Assembly (NCBI RefSeq): GCF_028622095.1
Contig: NZ_CP115165.1
Location: 62,001-126,000, forward strand
DNA from: Deinococcus aquaticus
GTDB lineage: Bacteria > Deinococcota > Deinococci > Deinococcales > Deinococcaceae
Direction of reading: 5' to 3'
DNA length: 64,000 bases
Made by a program: the position numbers and the translations under genes
Shown here: positions 59,267-64,000 of the stretch, piece by piece
Layout of the letters: every line of letters starts with the position of its first letter
How positions within the stretch are numbered: the first letter of the stretch is position 1
The notes under the pieces: model-generated
What the model was told of the DNA's origin: nothing
What the model saw: the letters and a program-made list of their open reading frames with translations, nothing else
The model's database searches: none

Positions 59267-60460
59267 TCAGTCGGCGGCCTGCTCCTGCCCGTACACTTCC
59301 AGCACGCCGGCCGCGCCCATGCCGCCGCCGATGCACATGGTGATCAGGGCCTTCCCGCCGCCCCGGCGACCCAGTTCATAGATGGCGGTCGTGGCGAGTT
59401 TCGCGCCGCTACAGCCCAGCGGATGCCCCAGCGCGATGGCGCCGCCGTTCACGTTCATGATCTCCTGGTTCAGGCCCAGTTCACGCGCGACCGCCAGGGA
59501 CTGCGCCGCGAACGCCTCGTTCAGTTCGATCAGGTCAATGTCGGCCAGGGTCAGGCCCGTCTGCGCCAGCACCTTGGGAATGGCCTTCACGGGCCCGATG
59601 CCCATCAGTTCCGGGTCCACGCCCGCCACCGCGAAGCCCACGAACTTCGCCAGGGGTTTCAGACCCAGCTCCTGCGCCTTCTCGGCACTCATGATCAGCA
59701 CGGCGGCCGCGCCGTCACTGAACGGGCTGCTGTTCGCCGCACTGACCGAACCGGTTGCCTTGAACGCTGGGCGGACCTTCGCCATGTCTGCGAGGTTCGC
59801 GTCCCGGCGGATCAGTTCATCCTTGTCGAAGTTAATGGTCTCGGACTTCACCTTCGTGCCCTTGACCTTGTCCACGCGCACCGGCACAGGCACGATCTCG
59901 GCGTCGAACTTCCCGGCGTCCTGCGCCGCCGCCGCCCGCTGGTGGCTGCGGAACGCGAACGCATCCTGATCCTCACGACTGATGCCGTACTTCGCGGCGA
60001 CATTCTCGGCCGTCATGCCCATGCCGATGTACGCGCCGGGACGGCTGTCCACGAGGTCCAGGTTCGGGCTGGGGTTATGGCCGCTCATGGGCAGCATACT
60101 CATGCTCTCCACGCCGCCCGCCAGCATCACGTCCGCCTGACCGGTCTGAATGGCGGCCGCCGCCATGGCAATCGTCTGAAGGCCGCTGGAGCAGAAGCGG
60201 TTGATGGTCACACCACCCACGCTGTCCGGCAGGCCCGCACGCAGCGCCGCCAGACGCGCGATGTTCAGGCCCTGCTCGGCCTCCGGAATCGCGCACCCGA
60301 AGTACACGTCCTCGACCAGCGCCGCGTCGATTCCGGCACGCTTCACGGCCTCGTTCAGCACCAGCGCCGCCAGATCGTCGGGGCGGGTGTTCGCCAGGGT
60401 GCCTTTGATACCACGCCCAACGGGCGTCCGAACAGCAGAAACAATAACAGCGTCACGCAT
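59267..60460 (-). CDS. fadA: acetyl-CoA acyltransferase (thiolase)
   Basis: 397 residues. Nucleophilic Cys in [24 protein letters not shown] and [15 protein letters not shown] near the C-terminus are the three classical thiolase motifs. Degradative type, completing beta-oxidation by cleaving 3-ketoacyl-CoA. AAGGAG about 7 nt before ATG 60460 (leadered). It lies in the same orientation as fadN, separated from it by three unrelated genes (60473-62552). Confidence 0.94.
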   Translation of the reverse strand: MRDAVIVSAVRTPVGRGIKGTLANTRPDDLAALVLNEAVKRAGIDAALVEDVYFGCAIPEAEQGLNIARLAALRAGLPDSVGGVTINRFCSSGLQTIAMAAAAIQTGQADVMLAGGVESMSMLPMSGHNPSPNLDLVDSRPGAYIGMGMTAENVAAKYGISREDQDAFAFRSHQRAAAAQDAGKFDAEIVPVPVRVDKVKGTKVKSETINFDKDELIRRDANLADMAKVRPAFKATGSVSAANSSPFSDGAAAVLIMSAEKAQELGLKPLAKFVGFAVAGVDPELMGIGPVKAIPKVLAQTGLTLADIDLIELNEAFAAQSLAVARELGLNQEIMNVNGGAIALGHPLGCSGAKLATTAIYELGRRGGGKALITMCIGGGMGAAGVLEVYGQEQAAD

Positions 60461-60472
60461 TAGGGTTACTCC

Positions 60473-60961
60473 TTAGTAGAGCTGAGAGAGGTTTGAAATT
60501 TCGTAAGTGGGTGGCTTTTGAAACAAGTTGGCTTGCACAGGCCGCTCCGTTAGCGCGACATTGACTCTGGTCTGGCTGTATCTCCAGGTTTCCTCGTATA
60601 CAATCCGCCCATTCCATTCAAACCTGACTGTTTCATTGAGAGTCAGAAGAGTAGGCTTTTCCATTCCAGACGGGTGGGGTGAGTGAGCCTGGACCTGAAG
60701 TCCCCGATGGTCAAGATCGAAGTACAGCTCCGGCGGATTGGCTGAATTTAACGATTCGTATTCAGAAACGCGCTCAGCTGCCTTCTCAAATCCATCCCAA
60801 TCTGAGAGCCCCACACGTTGAATCATGGCAACAGTCTTCGGCTTGGGGAAAGGCAACGAACGCTCAAAGCGACCTATCGCCTGAACGCGCCGAGTGGCCA
60901 TCTCTCCTCCTCTGGCCGCCTTGCCCCACTCAATGGAAATGACCTGAACGGCTACGAACAT
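60473..60961 (-). CDS. AT-richer orphan protein between hydrolase and thiolase
   Basis: 162 residues, basic-hydrophilic, no known motif: MFVAVQVISIEWGKAARGG, FERSLPFPKPKTVAMIQRVGLSDWDGFEKAAERVSEY, ETVRFEWNGRIVYEETWRYSQTRVNVAL. Its codons use many A and T third positions (stretches such as TTTGAAATTTCG), unlike every neighbour, suggesting recent acquisition. It is translationally coupled: ATG 60961 lies two bases after the hydrolase TGA. Could be truncated. Confidence 0.65.
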   Translation of the reverse strand: MFVAVQVISIEWGKAARGGEMATRRVQAIGRFERSLPFPKPKTVAMIQRVGLSDWDGFEKAAERVSEYESLNSANPPELYFDLDHRGLQVQAHSPHPSGMEKPTLLTLNETVRFEWNGRIVYEETWRYSQTRVNVALTERPVQANLFQKPPTYEISNLSQLY

Positions 60962-60963
60962 AC

Positions 60964-62154
60964 TCACGCTTCCACCTCCGGCACCACGCGGGCGATGAAG
61001 GTTTCGAGCTGGGCGTCGTACTGTTCGGGGTCGATGTTCCACACGCGGATGTGCTTGCCGCCTTCCACGCGGTGGTATTCGATGAGGTCGGGGCGGGCGG
61101 CGGCCAGACGGTCGGCCTGCCCGATGGGGATGGTGCGGTCGCGGGTGCCGTGCCACAGGATCATGGGCACGTCGAAGGTGGGCGCGGCGGCGATCTGGTC
61201 GACAGTGTCGAAGTCCTGACCGCTGCGGCGCGTGACGATCCGTTCGACGAAGCGCGCCACGTGCCGCGCCATGAACGCCGGGATGCCCACGCGGACGCCC
61301 TGCGAGTGGATGGTGTCCCGCCAGTCCAGCGCGGGGCAGTCCAGCATGACGCCCAGGATCGGCAGCGGGTACGGACGGTGCCTGCGGCGCAGGACGCTCA
61401 GGGCGATGTTGCCGCCCATCGAGAACCCGTACAGCACGGCGCGTTTGTACCCGGCGTCCTGCGCCCAGTGCAGCGCGGCCAGCACGTCCTCGGCTTCCTG
61501 GTCGCCCAGCGTCAGGTATCCCTGCGGGGAGGCCGGAGCGCCGTGGGCGTTGCGGAACGTGACGAACAGGCTGGCGGACCCGGTGCGCTGAAGCGCCGGG
61601 AGCATCCGCAACGCCTGGGCGCGCTGCCCGCCGTGCCCGTGAATGACGATCACCAGCGTGTCCACGCGGCCCGGCACGTCCCCACTGGGCGGAATGTGCC
61701 ACGCGGGCATGTCGCCCAGCGGCGTGTGAACGGCCGTGTGCTCGAACGCCACGCCCAGTTGCGCGGGCGTGCCGTTGTACACGAATGTACTGGCCCACGC
61801 GAGCGCCCCGTTCGGCAGCACGCCACGCTCGCCCGTCACCTCGCGGCGCACCAGCGTCCCCACGACCTTCCGCTCGCCCAGCACCGCGTGCCCCTTGTTC
61901 GGCAGGAGTGGCACGATCCCGATCGGCCCGCGCGAGAGCGTCTCGGCACTGGCCGGCAGGAACACGCTGTTCCCCCGCCGACCCACCGGCACGATCACGC
62001 CCTTCACGCGGCGCGTCTTGCTGCGCAACGTGATCTCCGCACCCAGGAACGCACCCGCCAGCACCACCCCGGCGTAAGCCAGGGCGGCCCAGCCGAGATG
62101 CCGTGGGCGGAGTGTGCGGCGCGGATGGCGGATGGCAGATGGCAGATGGCTCAT
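60964..62154 (-). CDS. alpha/beta hydrolase, membrane-anchored
   Basis: 396 residues as annotated. N-terminal residues 1-15 (MSHLPSAIRHPRRT) are encoded by a heptanucleotide array and may not belong to the ancestral protein; then a membrane helix (LGWAALAYAGVVLAGAFLGAE), and a hydrolase domain with VIVIHGHGG, GFSMGGN (nucleophile Ser) and WHGTRDRTIP/EGGKH. The ATG overlaps the stop of the four-helix-bundle gene (ATGA). Probably an esterase or acyl hydrolase in the fatty-acid cluster; substrate unknown. Confidence 0.78.
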   Translation of the reverse strand: MSHLPSAIRHPRRTLRPRHLGWAALAYAGVVLAGAFLGAEITLRSKTRRVKGVIVPVGRRGNSVFLPASAETLSRGPIGIVPLLPNKGHAVLGERKVVGTLVRREVTGERGVLPNGALAWASTFVYNGTPAQLGVAFEHTAVHTPLGDMPAWHIPPSGDVPGRVDTLVIVIHGHGGQRAQALRMLPALQRTGSASLFVTFRNAHGAPASPQGYLTLGDQEAEDVLAALHWAQDAGYKRAVLYGFSMGGNIALSVLRRRHRPYPLPILGVMLDCPALDWRDTIHSQGVRVGIPAFMARHVARFVERIVTRRSGQDFDTVDQIAAAPTFDVPMILWHGTRDRTIPIGQADRLAAARPDLIEYHRVEGGKHIRVWNIDPEQYDAQLETFIARVVPEVEA

Positions 62155-62155
62155 G
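62121..62155 (+). repeat. heptanucleotide array, left arm
   Basis: Five heptads: GCGGATG twice, GCAGATG twice, GCTCATG. It contains the stop codon of the four-helix gene and the ATG of the hydrolase. Its sequence is an inverted repeat of the array at 62533-62567. Confidence 0.8.
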
Positions 62156-62552
62156 TGGTTCCCAGCTTATTGATCAGGGCCGTGAGTTTGGCGGCAAGCA
62201 CGCGTCCCTGCTCGTTGAGCTGGGTGGTGTCCGTCGCAGCGATGAATTCCAGTCGGGTGGACAGGTGGAGGCCGCTGATGGCCTCGTAGAGCGAGCCGCG
62301 TGCCTGGGTCAGGAACCGGGCGAAATCCCGGTCCGTTCCCCGGCCGCGTCCTTCAGCGATGTTGAGCGTGATGGACGTGGCGGCACGCCGGATCTGGTTG
62401 GTCAGCCCGAACCGTTCCTCGGCAGGCAGATGGCGGGTCAGGACGTAGATGCTCGCAGCGAACTCCACCGAGAGGTGGTAGACCTCAAGGTCCTCGAACG
62501 GGAAGAATCCCGCCGCGCTGAGAGCTGAGTTTTGCCTTCTGCCTTCTGCCAT
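62151..62552 (-). CDS. four-helix-bundle protein (S23/IVP, 23S intervening-sequence type)
   Basis: 133 residues. FEDLEVYHLSVEFAASIYVLTRHLPAEERFGLTNQIRRAATSITLNIAEGRGRG and FLTQARGSLYEAISGLHLSTRLEFI are the S23/IVP signature (homologous to the avd protein of retroelements). First residues MAEGRRQN are encoded by the heptad array. Flanked on both sides by inverted heptad arrays, between fadN and the hydrolase gene, so it looks like an inserted cassette. Function of the family is unclear; some members are encoded inside 23S rRNA genes. Confidence 0.83.
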   Translation of the reverse strand: MAEGRRQNSALSAAGFFPFEDLEVYHLSVEFAASIYVLTRHLPAEERFGLTNQIRRAATSITLNIAEGRGRGTDRDFARFLTQARGSLYEAISGLHLSTRLEFIAATDTTQLNEQGRVLAAKLTALINKLGTT

Positions 62553-62567
62553 CTGCTATCCGCCTTC
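62533..62567 (+). repeat. heptanucleotide array, right arm
   Basis: Five heptads: TGCCTTC twice, TGCCATC, TGCTATC, CGCCTTC. It covers the start codon of the four-helix gene and lies three bases from the fadN stop. In reverse complement it matches the left arm (GCGGAT.GCAGATGGCAGA.GGC). Confidence 0.8.
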
Positions 62568-62569
62568 GC

Positions 62570-64000
<1,431 letters not shown>

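Overview
The window is very GC-rich chromosomal DNA, tightly packed on both strands, and looks like a Deinococcus species. The signs are the gene content (LEA-like protein, PRC-barrel repeat protein, ClpS/ClpA, FadN-type beta-oxidation) and the gene starts: at least 25 genes have a TANNNT -10 box only 5-8 nt before the start codon and no Shine-Dalgarno, the leaderless-mRNA signature known for Deinococcus. There is no rRNA, tRNA, CRISPR array, transposase or prophage. Species assignment is inference.

Layout. 1-2467: end of a B12-binding mutase subunit, three small envelope genes and meaB. 2451-8733: DNA glycosylase, BCCT osmolyte transporter, small membrane proteins and a three-gene ABC-2 exporter. 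9352-15871: DUF937 protein, cysteine synthase, a large PRC-barrel protein, a 44-residue membrane peptide, a P-loop protein overlapping an enolase-superfamily enzyme. 16154-24961: alpha-glucan phosphorylase, CMD protein, EamA exporter, nucleoside-type ABC ATPase, PAP2 phosphatase, dihaem cytochrome c, HNH nuclease. 25043-38814: DUF1517 protein, LEA-like protein, clpS-clpA, lipoprotein, LCP protein, GH13 glucosidase, protein kinase, patatin, signal peptidase, DUF503/HMA/GNAT cluster, deaminase. 39163-49393: acyl-CoA ligase, tsaD, butyrate kinase, hpf, TetR, pgi, a disrupted DinB-family gene, PEP-synthase regulator. 49725-64000: ppsA, HAD, DNA polymerase IV, a four-gene YeeE/YedE operon, rRNA methyltransferase, CPA2 antiporter, and a fadA/hydrolase/fadN cluster. 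Central carbon genes recur: glgP and GH13 release glucose units, pgi and the PSRP-ppsA pair run gluconeogenesis, and fadD, fadA and fadN degrade fatty acids.

The most unusual content is a family of about 133-bp non-coding elements. Seven full copies, three right-half copies and two end remnants lie in the window. Each full copy has 11-bp terminal inverted repeats (consensus TACGGAYTCCG) and two internal hairpins whose stems covary between copies. Six full copies are flanked by identical TNA triplets, as expected of a transposed MITE that duplicates 3 bp. One copy splits a DinB-family gene, and removing it with one TGA restores the reading frame exactly. In six cases the hairpin (R) end abuts the stop codon of a gene, the stop codon itself being the target triplet.

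Other signals: a four-helix-bundle (S23/IVP-like) gene bracketed by inverted heptanucleotide arrays inside the fad cluster, an AT-rich orphan gene beside it, a LacI-type operator inside the GH13 promoter, a structured leader before the YeeE/YedE operon, a 29-nt perfect dyad upstream of the antiporter, and a 10-C homopolymer at the start of the rRNA methyltransferase gene.
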